A DNA stretch of 40,783 bases from an uncultured Bacillus sp. (GCF_946478885.1 NZ_CAMLDX010000021.1:1-40783), one strand, 5' to 3'. Counted from the first letter of the stretch, positions 16,203 through 24,472 are shown. A program made the numbers and translations. Notes: generated from the letters alone by a model not told the origin.

Positions 16203-17696
16203 TTATTCCTTTTTCATTTTCAATCTCTTTAACTCCTTTTTATCAATTTTTCCTACATGCGTTTTAGGAAGTGCCTCTAAAATGTGCATTTCCTTTGGAA
16301 TCTTGTAGTCTCCCAATTTTCCCAAGCAATGTTGCTTTATTTCTGCCAAAGTTAAACTCATATTTTTATGAAGAACAATAAATGCAGTTACCTTTTCGCC
16401 CCATTTTTCATCGGGAATTCCCGTTATCGCTACCTCGCTCACTTGCGGTAACGCTGAAATCCAATGCTCTACCTCAAGAGGATATACATTTTCTCCTCCC
16501 GAAATAATCATATCCTTTTTTCGACCGGCAATATAATAGTAGCCTTCTCGGTCTTTTCTGGCTAAATCACCCGTATAAAGCCATCCTGATGATAACGTTT
16601 TCTTTGTAATCTCCTCATTCCTCCAGTAGCATGTAAATAAATGCTTTCCTTGGAGCAGCAATTCTCCAACTTCATCCGGCTCAGCTTCTGAGCTGTCTTC
16701 GCGAATAATCTTTGCAGTATTAAAAAGCATAGGTTTCCCTACTGATCCGACTTTTTCAATCGATTTTCCCGGATCCATATAAAAGTTGTTAGGACCGGCT
16801 TCCGTTAGACCATATCCTTCTTTGAATTGCAAGCCTTTTCCGTGGAACTCCTCGTAGATTTCCAAAGGACACGGTGCTCCTCCGGAAAGGAAAATCAGCG
16901 AAGGTGAAAAGGATTGCTTTTGAAATCTATCTGTCCTTACAATCATGTGATACATTGTTGGTACCAGCAAGACAATCGTACATTGATATTCAATTAAATA
17001 GCGAACTGCCTCTTCAGGGTTAAATTCTCTAGCAAGCACTACCTTTCCCCCAATCAATAATAAAGGGATAGTTAGAGCATTCAGCCCCCCTGTATGAAAC
17101 AAGGGCATATATGTAAGGGTGACATCCTGATGAGTTAAATTCCAGCTCATAATTGTATTCATTCCATTCCAAAGGATAGATTGATAGGATAACACAACTC
17201 CCTTTGGCTTTCCTGTCGTACCGCCAGTATAAATAATCGCCAACGGATCACATTCAGATGATTCTGCTATAAAAAGATTTGCTCTTCCCTGATCTAGATA
17301 TATTTCTTGATCAATTTCAAAGTAAATCGACTGCAGATACCTTATTTTATCTGCCTTTTCGCGAAAACTTGAATGGATGCCAACTATTTTCGGAGTACAG
17401 TCTTGTAATATATATTGGATCTCCTCTTCAGCAAGCCTGAGGTTAATCGGGACAAATATGGCCCCTAGCTTGACACAGGCAAATAATAAATCAAAAAAAC
17501 AAATGTGATTAGGAGATAAAAGGGCAACCCTATCTCCCTTTTGAATTCCATGATGGGCTAACCAGCAAGCCGCTGCTATACTTCTTTCATTTATTTCAGC
17601 GTAAGTCCATTTTTGCTTCATTTGCGCATCCACAATTGCTTCTGCATCCGGACTCATTCTCGCTCTATTTTCAATCCAATCCAGTTCCCACCTCAT
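16203..17696 (-). CDS. AMP-forming acyl-CoA synthetase
   Basis: This 497-residue enzyme belongs to the ANL adenylating superfamily and activates a carboxylic acid with ATP and CoA. The phosphate-binding loop YTGGTTGKPKG is at 156-166. Later motifs are EGYGLTEAGP, YTGDLARKD, the hinge GRKKDMIISGGENVYP and a C-terminal catalytic lysine region (GKIDKKELKRL). The start at 17696 is preceded by AGGGAGAG at 6 bp; an ATG two codons earlier overlaps that site. A neighbouring alpha/beta hydrolase and an MFS transporter suggest a small catabolic unit for an organic acid. The acyl substrate (fatty, aryl or benzoate-like) is not identified. Confidence 0.85.
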   Translation of the reverse strand: MRWELDWIENRARMSPDAEAIVDAQMKQKWTYAEINERSIAAACWLAHHGIQKGDRVALLSPNHICFFDLLFACVKLGAIFVPINLRLAEEEIQYILQDCTPKIVGIHSSFREKADKIRYLQSIYFEIDQEIYLDQGRANLFIAESSECDPLAIIYTGGTTGKPKGVVLSYQSILWNGMNTIMSWNLTHQDVTLTYMPLFHTGGLNALTIPLLLIGGKVVLAREFNPEEAVRYLIEYQCTIVLLVPTMYHMIVRTDRFQKQSFSPSLIFLSGGAPCPLEIYEEFHGKGLQFKEGYGLTEAGPNNFYMDPGKSIEKVGSVGKPMLFNTAKIIREDSSEAEPDEVGELLLQGKHLFTCYWRNEEITKKTLSSGWLYTGDLARKDREGYYYIAGRKKDMIISGGENVYPLEVEHWISALPQVSEVAITGIPDEKWGEKVTAFIVLHKNMSLTLAEIKQHCLGKLGDYKIPKEMHILEALPKTHVGKIDKKELKRLKMKKE

Positions 17697-17801
17697 TGGC
17701 ATCTCTCCCTTAACAATATTCAACTAACATACAGGATTTATTACAATACTGTGCAAACGAATACAACCCCTTGATCGGGTATCGTTGCTGAGAAAAAGGA
17801 A

Positions 17802-18680
17802 TCAATGATCTAAAAAATCAGAAATATGTTCCAACAATCCAGCTAGATCATCGATTAAAGGAGAATGACCGCAATCCTTTAATTCTGCAAACCTTGCTCT
17901 GGAACCAAGATCCTCTACGATTTCATCTGCCATCTCCCTAGATATAACAAGATCCCGATCTCCACGAAGAACTAACACAGGGATACGAATATGATTTACC
18001 AGACTGTTGCCATCTACTAGTCCATTATGTTTATGACTTATATTAAATGTATTTAATGCATGATACACTTCTGCTAGATTCCTCTGTGTGAACATATCGT
18101 CAAGATATTCATTATATTTCTCTTCACTTGGCTGATTTTTAGTATAAATCAATGCATTCCATAGTAATTTTAAATAATCTCGATTTCTTGTCTCGTATGC
18201 CTGCTGAATGGGAGTGGTCTTAACCCGATCTGCTTTGATCTCCTCGTAAGTTGCAAGACGCTTTTCAAAATCGAAAAAGGGATAACCTCTGGTCGATGCA
18301 GAAGCGAGCAATACTAGCTTATGACAGCATCCAGGATAATCCGCTGCGAATTGCAACGCAACAGCTCCACCAGTTGACCATCCGATAATGGAAAAATCCT
18401 TTAGTCCAATCTCTTCTGTGAAGGCTTTGATATCATCTGAGAAATCTTTAATAGTATTGATTTTTTGATGATAGGATGATAAACCAAACCCTCTCATATC
18501 GACGGCCAAAAGCTTGTAACGAGGATCCATATTTTCGAGGACCAGATCCCAATGCTTTGAAGATATCATATTTCCATGTATCAATAATACTTTGATCTCA
18601 CCGCCTTCACGTTCCCGGTAAGCCATTCTTTCTCCATTTGGCAACTGTACATTTTTATATTGAATTCTCATTAGGTTCAT
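17802..18680 (-). CDS. Alpha/beta hydrolase
   Basis: This 292-residue alpha/beta hydrolase has an oxyanion segment HGNMISSKHW (about 35-44) and the nucleophile Ser102 in GWSTGG. The likely acid is in RGDRDLV (Asp241 or Asp243) and the catalytic base is His272 in CGHSP. It is closest in feel to esterases, haloperoxidase-like or ring-cleavage hydrolases, but the substrate is unknown. AAAGGGAGAG lies 4 bp before the chosen ATG at 18680; the frame is open to 18776. It is 105 bp upstream of the acyl-CoA synthetase gene on the same strand, so the two may act on the same compound class. Confidence 0.82.
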   Translation of the reverse strand: MNLMRIQYKNVQLPNGERMAYREREGGEIKVLLIHGNMISSKHWDLVLENMDPRYKLLAVDMRGFGLSSYHQKINTIKDFSDDIKAFTEEIGLKDFSIIGWSTGGAVALQFAADYPGCCHKLVLLASASTRGYPFFDFEKRLATYEEIKADRVKTTPIQQAYETRNRDYLKLLWNALIYTKNQPSEEKYNEYLDDMFTQRNLAEVYHALNTFNISHKHNGLVDGNSLVNHIRIPVLVLRGDRDLVISREMADEIVEDLGSRARFAELKDCGHSPLIDDLAGLLEHISDFLDH

Positions 18681-19003
18681 CCGACTCTCCCTTTCTCCCA
18701 TTTTTTCACATCTCGTACTAAAATCATGCGCCACTCTCATTATATGTTGAGGAATGCGAATAATGCTCCCGTTCATGTAGCCTTCTGTATTTCAAACAAT
18801 AATCCTATGTTTATTCAGCATAACTCTCCTTTTTTTTAATTCTGACTATGAATCGGAGATTCTTATATTTTTATTCGTTTTTTGCACATTTGCATGTATA
18901 CTAATAGAGGGAAAAGAAGTTGATAGATTATATAATTTATATTTTTACATATGGCGCTGCTTTCCCCCTGCAGCATTTACAACAAATTTTTCAGGTGATG
19001 GAC

Positions 19004-19345
19004 ATGTATTATTTTGTAGAAGAAAAGATTAAAGAAGCAGTAAATAACGGTGAATTTGATCATTTACCCGGAAAAGGAAAGCCGCTTGATTTAACGGATG
19101 AAATGCCCGGATTGTCTTCTGAACTCAAAATGGCCTATAAAGTGTTAAAAAATGCTGGCTATCTATCAGAAACAGAAAAAGAAAAGACTACGTTTAAGGA
19201 TTTATATCAATGCGCCACAGATGGGGAAGAACGGGCAAACTATGAGAAACGAATGGAATTCTATGACTTTATCAAGAAACGGAAACTATACCGTAATAAA
19301 AAATTCCATTCATATGCTGATAAAATTTATAAAAAATTTTTCTAA
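19004..19345 (+). CDS. DUF1992 (DnaJC28-like) protein
   Basis: This 113-residue protein matches the DUF1992 family related to human DNAJC28, with the hallmark GEFDHLPGKGKPLDL near residue 14 and a basic C-terminus (KKRKLYRNKKFHSYADKIYK). No J-domain HPD motif is present. Function is unknown. The start at 19004 follows AGGTG by 6 bp; open codons extend upstream to 18920 but are hydrophobic and lack a site. A terminator follows directly, so it is probably a single-gene unit. Confidence 0.8.
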   Translation: MYYFVEEKIKEAVNNGEFDHLPGKGKPLDLTDEMPGLSSELKMAYKVLKNAGYLSETEKEKTTFKDLYQCATDGEERANYEKRMEFYDFIKKRKLYRNKKFHSYADKIYKKFF

Positions 19346-19350
19346 AGCAT

Positions 19351-19374
19351 AACGGAACAACGTCCGTTTTTTTC
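19351..19374 (+). terminator. Rho-independent terminator after the DUF1992 gene
   Basis: AACGGA and TCCGTT pair around a 6-nt loop and are followed by TTTTTT. It begins 6 bp after the stop codon. Confidence 0.75.
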
Positions 19375-19521
19375 TATTGTTACAAAATCGGAGAATGGGT
19401 ACTATCAGTTTCTTAAAAAATAAAGCAGAGTTTTTTGCTTATTTATAATATTAACCATATTTTTAAAATTTATCCAGTTTCCTTTTTATTTTTTATACCA
19501 TACTATATAATAAATATTATC

Positions 19522-19548
19522 ATACAAATAACTATAAACAGTTTGTAT
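19522..19548. promoter_or_regulatory. Inverted repeat, possible operator of the SufR-like gene
   Basis: ATACAAA and TTTGTAT form a perfect 7-bp inverted repeat with a 13-bp spacer, 65 bp before the regulator's start. Its placement fits an autoregulatory site. No experimental support. Confidence 0.4.
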
Positions 19549-19612
19549 CTAGAACTTATGGCTGAGGAAACAGTGGAGGAAATACTTGCTTCAGCTATGG
19601 AGGTTGAGCTAC

Positions 19613-20248
19613 ATGGAGCAATTAAAAAAGACAACAAAGGACAGAATCCTTGAATTATTGAAAAAAGAAGGCTTATTATCTGTTAATGACCTTGCTGATT
19701 TTTTAACCATCACCCATATGGCTGTAAGGAAGCATCTGTCCCAATTAGAAAGGGATGCTTTAATTCAAACAAGTGAGTTGAAACAGCCAGTCGGCAGACC
19801 GTTGCAGCTCTATTCTTTATCGGAAAAAGGAGAAAGATTGTTTCCAAAGAATTACGAAGGAATTACTCTCGAATTTCTCCATGATTTACAGGAAATATAC
19901 GGAAAAGCATCGATTGATCTGCTATTTAAAAAAAGAGAGGAGCGGCTTTTCAAAGAACTCGGTACTAGATTGCAGCCTTTTGCTCTATCGGAAAAAGTCA
20001 AGGAATTAGTCAAAATCCAAAATGAAAAAGGTTATATGGCTGATTTCATTCAAATCTCGCCTGACTCATTTGAACTGATTGAACATAACTGCCCTATTTT
20101 AGCCGTTGCACATGCATATCCTATTGCCTGCAGCTACGAAACAGAAATGTTGAAAAAAGTTCTGAATGCAATGGATGTACAAAGACAAAACTGTAAAACG
20201 GACGGCGATCACCATTGTACCTTTTTCATTCAATATGGCGAAAATTAA
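19613..20248 (+). CDS. SufR-like winged-helix regulator with C-terminal cysteines
   Basis: This 211-residue protein has an N-terminal winged helix (about 5-70; LLSVNDLADFLTITHMAVRK includes the recognition region). Its C-terminal domain carries Cys160, Cys173, Cys194 and Cys202 (C-x12-C-x20-C-x7-C). The HNCPI...C spacing resembles SufR-type ArsR/DeoR-like repressors, which bind an Fe-S cluster and control Fe-S assembly genes. GGAGG lies 8 bp before the ATG at 19613. A strong terminator follows. A HesB/YneR-like Fe-S-family gene is the convergent neighbour, which may be meaningful. Fe-S sensing is inferred from the cysteines. Confidence 0.75.
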   Translation: MEQLKKTTKDRILELLKKEGLLSVNDLADFLTITHMAVRKHLSQLERDALIQTSELKQPVGRPLQLYSLSEKGERLFPKNYEGITLEFLHDLQEIYGKASIDLLFKKREERLFKELGTRLQPFALSEKVKELVKIQNEKGYMADFIQISPDSFELIEHNCPILAVAHAYPIACSYETEMLKKVLNAMDVQRQNCKTDGDHHCTFFIQYGEN

Positions 20249-20291
20249 AAGGCTCCAATGCTGCCATCATCAGCATTGAAGCCTTTTTTTA
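20249..20291 (+). terminator. Strong terminator, possibly bidirectional
   Basis: AAGGCTCCAATGCTG pairs with CAGCATTGAAGCCTT and is followed by a run of seven Ts on the plus strand. On the minus strand TTTTAATTTT follows, so it may also serve the convergent HesB-like gene. Confidence 0.85.
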
Positions 20292-20333
20292 TCCAATCAG
20301 ATGCCCTGCTGATTTTTTCATATAATGAGCTTG

Positions 20334-20636
20334 TCATATTTCCCCGGATTTTAGATACTGGTATTCAATTTCATCATTTTTTTCATTATAATCAACCTGC
20401 AGGTCATGTCTGTCGAAGTACCACAAATCAGACTCTTCTATAAAAAATGTAATTCCCTCCATGACAACAGAAACAGCCAAATCGATCGGCTCATCTTTTG
20501 TAAAACCTAAAGAATAGGTTTCCTGAACAGGACTGGATCCGTAAAATTGCGTATAAAATCTTACATAGTCACCCTTTTTTAGCTCCATTTCTTCCTTAAA
20601 CCACTTCATTGCCCGTTCTCTAATTATTATTTTCAT
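20334..20636 (-). CDS. yneR: HesB/YadR/YfhF-family protein, YneR-like
   Basis: This 100-residue protein matches Bacillus YneR, a HesB-like (Fe-S biosynthesis family) fold with the segments WFKEEMELKKGDYVRFYTQFYG and YNEKNDEIEYQY. Unlike classic A-type carriers it has no cysteines at all, so direct cluster binding through the usual three cysteines is impossible. Function is unknown. GGAGG lies before the ATG at 20636. The gene faces the SufR-like regulator tail to tail. Confidence 0.8.
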   Translation of the reverse strand: MKIIIRERAMKWFKEEMELKKGDYVRFYTQFYGSSPVQETYSLGFTKDEPIDLAVSVVMEGITFFIEESDLWYFDRHDLQVDYNEKNDEIEYQYLKSGEI

Positions 20637-20716
20637 TATGACCGCCTCCCTCTTATTCGCTTGGTCAGACGTTTAGCCTTCAGCCTTCTTTAGCTTCTCG
20701 ATTCATCAAAGCCTGA

Positions 20717-21194
20717 TTACTTAAGTATAAAATCTACTGCAAGTGTGACACTCATTTCATTTACAAAAAATGTCTTACTAATTCGATATTCCCCGCTTGT
20801 TAACGGATATTTCAGCACCTTTGTGTCAATGACTTCTTCGTAAATTTCGCCGCTATTTAACATTATGGCAATTTCAATAAAGGCTGTCCCATCTTTAAAC
20901 GGCATCTTATACCAGGTTCCATCAATATATTTTTCTATTTGATAGGGTTTACCAAATACTGCTGAAAATTCACTATTATTAAATATCAAAACGTATTTCA
21001 TCAGGAGTTGATTCAAAGACATTTTGTTTCATTTTCAGCTTCATCTCAATGCCTTTCTCATGAATTTCATTGGTTATTTCCGAATACTGCGATGCTTCAA
21101 AATCCTTTTTCTCCAATATCTCTTCATTCGTACAGGCCGTTAAGATAGTAAGAATAATTGCAAGCATCCACATTTTTTTCGCAAACCGGATCAC
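20717..21194 (-). pseudogene. Frameshifted lipoprotein with an Ig-like domain
   Basis: The first frame encodes a lipoprotein signal (hydrophobic LAIILTILTAC with the lipobox cysteine) and a following TNEE segment, then ends at TAA 20979. The second frame continues the same protein (VLIFNNSEFSAVFGKPYQIE, then GTWYKMPFKDGTAFIEIA) to 20717. Joining them needs a one-base shift near 20985, where IRFDI meets FNNSEF. The C-terminal part resembles a Bacillus immunoglobulin-like domain in small lipoproteins. The start is uncertain; a GTG at 21194 with an AGGGAA-like site is my choice, and an ATG at 21221 is possible. It is either a recent pseudogene or a sequencing error in a T-rich tract. Confidence 0.65.
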
Positions 21195-21326
21195 TACGCA
21201 ATTCCCTATCATTATCCCCATTGTAATAGGTTATCTTCAGCAATTGAGGGCCGTCAAAAATGATTCCCCTTCTTCAGCTAAAAAGGCTGAAAAACCTTGA
21301 GTACTAAAGGCGTTCGGAGGTATTCT

Positions 21327-21884
21327 TTAAAGGATGCTCGTCAAGTCAGTCCATTCGATAATTCTGGGTATATCCAAATGTCGATTGTAGGACTGATCCT
21401 TCGCATACACCTTTAATGATGCCTGGCTCAGTGTGTTTAATACGGCAGGTTTATCATCAAAATAATAATCCAGGGCTAGCTGATTGATGATATGAATTTT
21501 CTCTTCATCCTGCATTCCATAAAAGAACCGATCATCTCTGACCGGAAACCCTCTTTCAATCATCCATTGTTTCGTCCGCTCTCCATATTTTTTTGGTCTG
21601 GCAGTAATATAATAGATTTTATGTCCGTTCTTTTCTAATTCCTGTAGGGTTTCAACAGCAGCAGGGTACGGAGGGCAATCAGTGAAATAGATTTCCTCAA
21701 CAGAGCTAATCCACATATGCCTTCCCTGCTCCACTGTTAATCCAAAGATTTCATGGATATTTACTTTGTTTAGAGCATAAAAAGCAGAAATATCCACATC
21801 TTTTCTAAACTTTTTTTTATAAATATGAAAAGCATGTTCTCTTAAGTTTATTAATGTATCATCAATATCAAAACCAAGTTTCAT
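21327..21884 (-). CDS. 5'-nucleotidase-like HAD phosphatase, YqfW-like
   Basis: This 185-residue HAD-superfamily protein belongs to the cytosolic 5'(3')-deoxyribonucleotidase (NT5C) family. Motif I is GFDIDDTLI with the nucleophile Asp6 and acid Asp8; motif II is YYITARP; a basic motif III lysine lies in between; and motif IV is YYFDDKPAV. It probably dephosphorylates pyrimidine deoxynucleotides or related small phosphates, as expected for Bacillus YqfW/YorS relatives. GAGGGAG precedes the ATG. No operon partner is evident. Confidence 0.83.
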   Translation of the reverse strand: MKLGFDIDDTLINLREHAFHIYKKKFRKDVDISAFYALNKVNIHEIFGLTVEQGRHMWISSVEEIYFTDCPPYPAAVETLQELEKNGHKIYYITARPKKYGERTKQWMIERGFPVRDDRFFYGMQDEEKIHIINQLALDYYFDDKPAVLNTLSQASLKVYAKDQSYNRHLDIPRIIEWTDLTSIL

Positions 21885-22047
21885 TTTTCTCCCTCAAAAG
21901 CAGTTTTTGTTTTTATCTTATTGGTTATAAAGAACACGGTCAAGATTTATGAACTAAAGTGGTATGCTGGCAGCTAAGTAGATAAAAACAAAAACACCCT
22001 AAGGTACTAGAACATCCTTAAGCCGCAATCCTGACATTTCTACCGTT

Positions 22048-22464
22048 TTAACGGTTGTTATGGCTAAATTGCCATTGGATGCCAAACTTATCAATTAGCA
22101 TTCCGTAGTATTTGCTCCAAAAGGTTTCCTGAAGCTCCATCTCAACGGAACCGCCTTCTTTTAATTTATCAAAGACGGATTGAATCTCGGCAACATCCTT
22201 GCTGAGAAATGTCAGACTGAAATTATTTCCTTGAATGAAGGGCGTTCCCGGAAATGTATCAGAAAACATCACTCTACTGCCATTGATGATTAATTCAGCG
22301 TGCATCACTAAATGCTTTGCTTCCTCAGGCAGCTGAAATGATGGGTCCTGCGGGCCATCTCCAAAGGCCATAATCTGCGGTTTATCAGTGCCAAATACCT
22401 GTGCGTAATATTCCACAGCTTCACGACAGTTTCCATTAAAATTAATGTAAGCCTCAATTGTCAT
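22048..22464 (-). CDS. PhnB-like VOC (glyoxalase-fold) protein
   Basis: This 138-residue single-domain VOC protein is of the PhnB/DUF1338-unrelated '3-demethylubiquinone methyltransferase-like' group, with AYINFNGNCREAVEYYAQVF at the start and WSKYYGMLIDKFGIQWQF near the end. Related proteins are common in Bacillus; the substrate is unknown and some act as antibiotic-resistance or metal-enzyme scaffolds. AAGGAGTG is 7 bp before the ATG at 22464. It stands alone upstream of the nucleotidase gene on the same strand. Confidence 0.8.
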   Translation of the reverse strand: MTIEAYINFNGNCREAVEYYAQVFGTDKPQIMAFGDGPQDPSFQLPEEAKHLVMHAELIINGSRVMFSDTFPGTPFIQGNNFSLTFLSKDVAEIQSVFDKLKEGGSVEMELQETFWSKYYGMLIDKFGIQWQFSHNNR

Positions 22465-22606
22465 TTTTACCACTCCTTAGGATTAGTATCTATTTTTAAG
22501 CCACCTTATTATATCCATTTTTCAAAAGTATTAACATCATTCCGGTGATCTTTTACAAATGATTATTATATTAATAGTGCTTTATTTTTTCATCAAAATA
22601 TGATAA

Positions 22607-22612
22607 TATAAT
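22607..22612 (+). promoter_or_regulatory. Possible -10 box of the tRNA-Thr gene
   Basis: TATAAT lies about 50 bp before the tRNA. The region upstream is T-rich, without a clear -35. Confidence 0.4.
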
Positions 22613-22662
22613 ATTCGTCTTAAAACTTCAATAATTAATGAATGACCATCAATCTTGCATAT

Positions 22663-22735
22663 GCTGGTGTAGCTCAGTTGGTAGAGCACTTCACTCGTAA
22701 TGAAGGGGTCGCAGGTTCAAGTCCTGTCTCCAGCA
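22663..22735 (+). tRNA. tRNA-Thr (anticodon CGU)
   Basis: The 73-nt sequence folds as a complete cloverleaf: 7-bp acceptor, D-arm GCTC/GAGC, anticodon stem CTTCA/TGAAG with loop CTCGTAA, and T-arm GCAGG/CCTGT with TTCAAGT. The anticodon CGT reads ACG, so this is tRNA-Thr. Two points are unusual: the acceptor stem has a U-U mismatch at pair 6-67, and the 3' CCA is not encoded. It is a lone gene with its own terminator. Confidence 0.92.
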
Positions 22736-22749
22736 CTAATACAAACATT

Positions 22750-22792
22750 AAAATAGCGCAGTTTCTAATTCAGTTAGAAACTGCGCTATTTT
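22750..22792 (+). terminator. Terminator of the tRNA-Thr gene
   Basis: A perfect 19-bp stem (AAAATAGCGCAGTTTCTAA and its complement) with a 5-nt loop, 14 bp after the tRNA. The final part of the stem, TATTTT, supplies the T-rich tail. Almost symmetrical, so it could also stop minus-strand transcription. Confidence 0.85.
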
Positions 22793-22982
22793 AGTCATCT
22801 ACTCAGAGATAAGGATCATTAAAAAACTTAAAATATGGAAAATCTCATTTTCATGGCTGTCTATACTAAATAATTAAAATTGGCTGGTTTAACTAAAAAT
22901 AATCTTGTCTAATATAATCCAATTAGTTACTGTCCGAAGGGACAAAAAACTCCATGTAGCTCAGATTTTATCCAGCCAGCGC

Positions 22983-23315
22983 TTACCCCATGTTTCCAGC
23001 ATTTTTCTTTGGAAATTTTTTTTGTGCCCAAGCGTCTAATTTTTTTACTTGTTTTTTACCAATTGTGGTTCCATAAACAATAAGTAATATGATAACCAAT
23101 GTAAATATATTTAATTCTCTTGTTATACTAAAATTAATAATTCCCATAATCACTTGAGGAATAACACCAGTGATCGCAAATAAAACCATTCCAACTTTAA
23201 ACCAAAAATTCGATCGAAGCCTATATCTAGCGTAGAATAAGAAAAATGTGGAGGTCCAAGCTAGTACTTCCAAGCCAATCAAAATGAACCATTTATATTC
23301 ATCTAAAAATATCAT
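22983..23315 (-). CDS. Small membrane protein downstream of a guanidine-I riboswitch
   Basis: This 110-residue protein has three likely membrane spans (about residues 8-28, 38-62 and 70-88) and a basic cytoplasmic tail (KKQVKKLDAWAQKKFPKKN). I do not recognise its family; it does not look like the small multidrug-resistance proteins (YkkC/YkkD, Gdx) that usually follow this riboswitch. AAGGAG lies about 9 bp before the ATG. The gene begins 33 bp after the attenuator hairpin, so it is the direct and only visible target of the riboswitch. By context it may transport, or help the cell tolerate, guanidine; this is inference. Confidence 0.75.
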   Translation of the reverse strand: MIFLDEYKWFILIGLEVLAWTSTFFLFYARYRLRSNFWFKVGMVLFAITGVIPQVIMGIINFSITRELNIFTLVIILLIVYGTTIGKKQVKKLDAWAQKKFPKKNAGNMG

Positions 23316-23348
23316 AAGGTAAAACTCCTTTTAAAAGTTTTTATTAAC

Positions 23349-23389
23349 AAAAAAGCCCGGGAAGACATCAAAGTGATATCCTCCCGGGC
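23349..23389 (-). terminator. Attenuator hairpin of the guanidine-I riboswitch
   Basis: GCCCGGGAAGACATCA and TGATATCCTCCCGGGC pair over 16 positions with mismatches, and six Us follow on the minus strand (23349-23354). The 5' arm overlaps the conserved GCCCGGGAG end of the aptamer, so ligand binding should block terminator formation and switch the gene on. Confidence 0.85.
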
Positions 23390-23474
23390 TTTTATCCCTC
23401 CGTGTTACACTACGCCTTTAGCGTAGTGGGTTTTCTCTCGGACCTGTCTGATCAATGATCACGGAACCCTAGAA
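23380..23474 (-). promoter_or_regulatory. Guanidine-I (ykkC) riboswitch
   Basis: Read on the minus strand, all conserved blocks of the ykkC/guanidine-I aptamer appear in order: CTAGGGTTCCG, GGTCCGAGAGAAAAC, a variable GC-rich hairpin (CACTACGCTAAAGGCGTAGTG), then ACACGGAGGGATAAAAGCCC and GGGAG. This class binds guanidinium ion and turns on export or degradation genes. The overlapping terminator gives a transcriptional ON switch. It controls the membrane protein gene at 22983-23315. Confidence 0.9.
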
Positions 23475-23475
23475 A

Positions 23476-24380
23476 ACAATAATATTATTTTATATCCATT
23501 TTCTTTTTCGGTCAAATATGAGGTGTTTATAATGAAAGATAGCCCCAAACTCAACCAAGTAAGGGGCTTGGTGTAGAGGGGGGGAGGAGCAAGTATAGTA
23601 TGCTCAATTCCTCAGGGTGTATCCACGGTCTAAAGCAATAGATAGCAGGCCGATGGCATCCGAAGTAGTCAATTGCCCGTTAGCAACCTTCCACGCCACT
23701 CTAGTTGCTTTATTTCATAGTTCTAATGAGCAATTCTTCTGTCTGTACGACTTTTTTTCCACCAACAGATTTGTTTGAAAGCTCGGTACCTTTCTATGTT
23801 TCAGTCCCCATAAATTTCATCGATAATCAGGTCACTCATAGTAGGAAATAATTACCTTACCCCTAATCGAATTAAGCTTTTCACCTAGTTCATAATGTTT
23901 TTGCAAATGAAGCGATACTCATTCTTTTCAACTCCTTACTGTGCTTTCAACGGTTTATTAAAATATTTATCTTATTGGATAAGTTTCATTTTAAGAAGTT
24001 AACCATGCATTAAACATCAGAGGCGAAACGAAAATGAATCATCGTTTTTTTACCATTTTAGATAGCAGAGAACGATTTATGGAAACGTCAATTTTTTTTA
24101 CCAAATTCTATTTTTTCTATACCTATTAGTTCTTACCTTGCGAAGGTTGTTAGATATTACTTACACAAGATTTTACGCAGACCCTAAGTTTTGTTAAATA
24201 GTAAAGAATTGGTTGATCTATTAAATACCTAAGATAGAGCATTCATTATAGTCTGATATTTCTGAGATTCTGTTGACTGGATTTTCCTTCACGGAGTCTT
24301 TTTCTATGCAGCCCTAGTCAAACTTGTAATCTAGTCATTCACTTTTCAAGTACTTTTATCTCTATTAGACAAACATACAT
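23476..24380. other. About 0.9 kb without an intact gene
   Basis: No intact ORF with a ribosome binding site is present. The minus strand around 23605-23710 reads as a protein tail (WKVANGQLTTSDAIGLLSIA and DRGYT, then a stop), and 23730-23800 has further coding-like but broken sequence. I do not recognise either. GCCCC/GGGGC arms at 23543-23566 make a weak hairpin. The rest is AT-rich and featureless, so this looks like decayed coding DNA. Confidence 0.45.
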
Positions 24381-24400
24381 ATTAACTGAATTTAGTTAAT
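24381..24400. promoter_or_regulatory. Near-perfect 20-bp palindrome upstream of the ArsB-like gene
   Basis: ATTAACTGAATTTAGTTAAT is a palindrome with one mismatched pair, 108 bp before the ArsB-like start. It may be a repressor operator. No regulator gene is adjacent. Confidence 0.4.
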
Positions 24401-24448
24401 CAACCAGTTCCATCTATACCTAGTGGAATATACATATAAACAAACGGA

Positions 24449-24472
24449 CATGTAGGGTAGAAACACTACATG
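24449..24472. promoter_or_regulatory. CATGTAG/CTACATG inverted repeat
   Basis: Perfect 7-bp arms with a 10-bp spacer in the leader of the ArsB-like gene, about 36 bp before its start. It could be an operator or an RNA hairpin. Confidence 0.4.

Noticed and set aside
22750..22792. Long perfect inverted repeat as a CRISPR or mobile-element end
   Set aside because: It occurs once, lies directly after the tRNA and has a terminator shape; no spacers or repeats follow.
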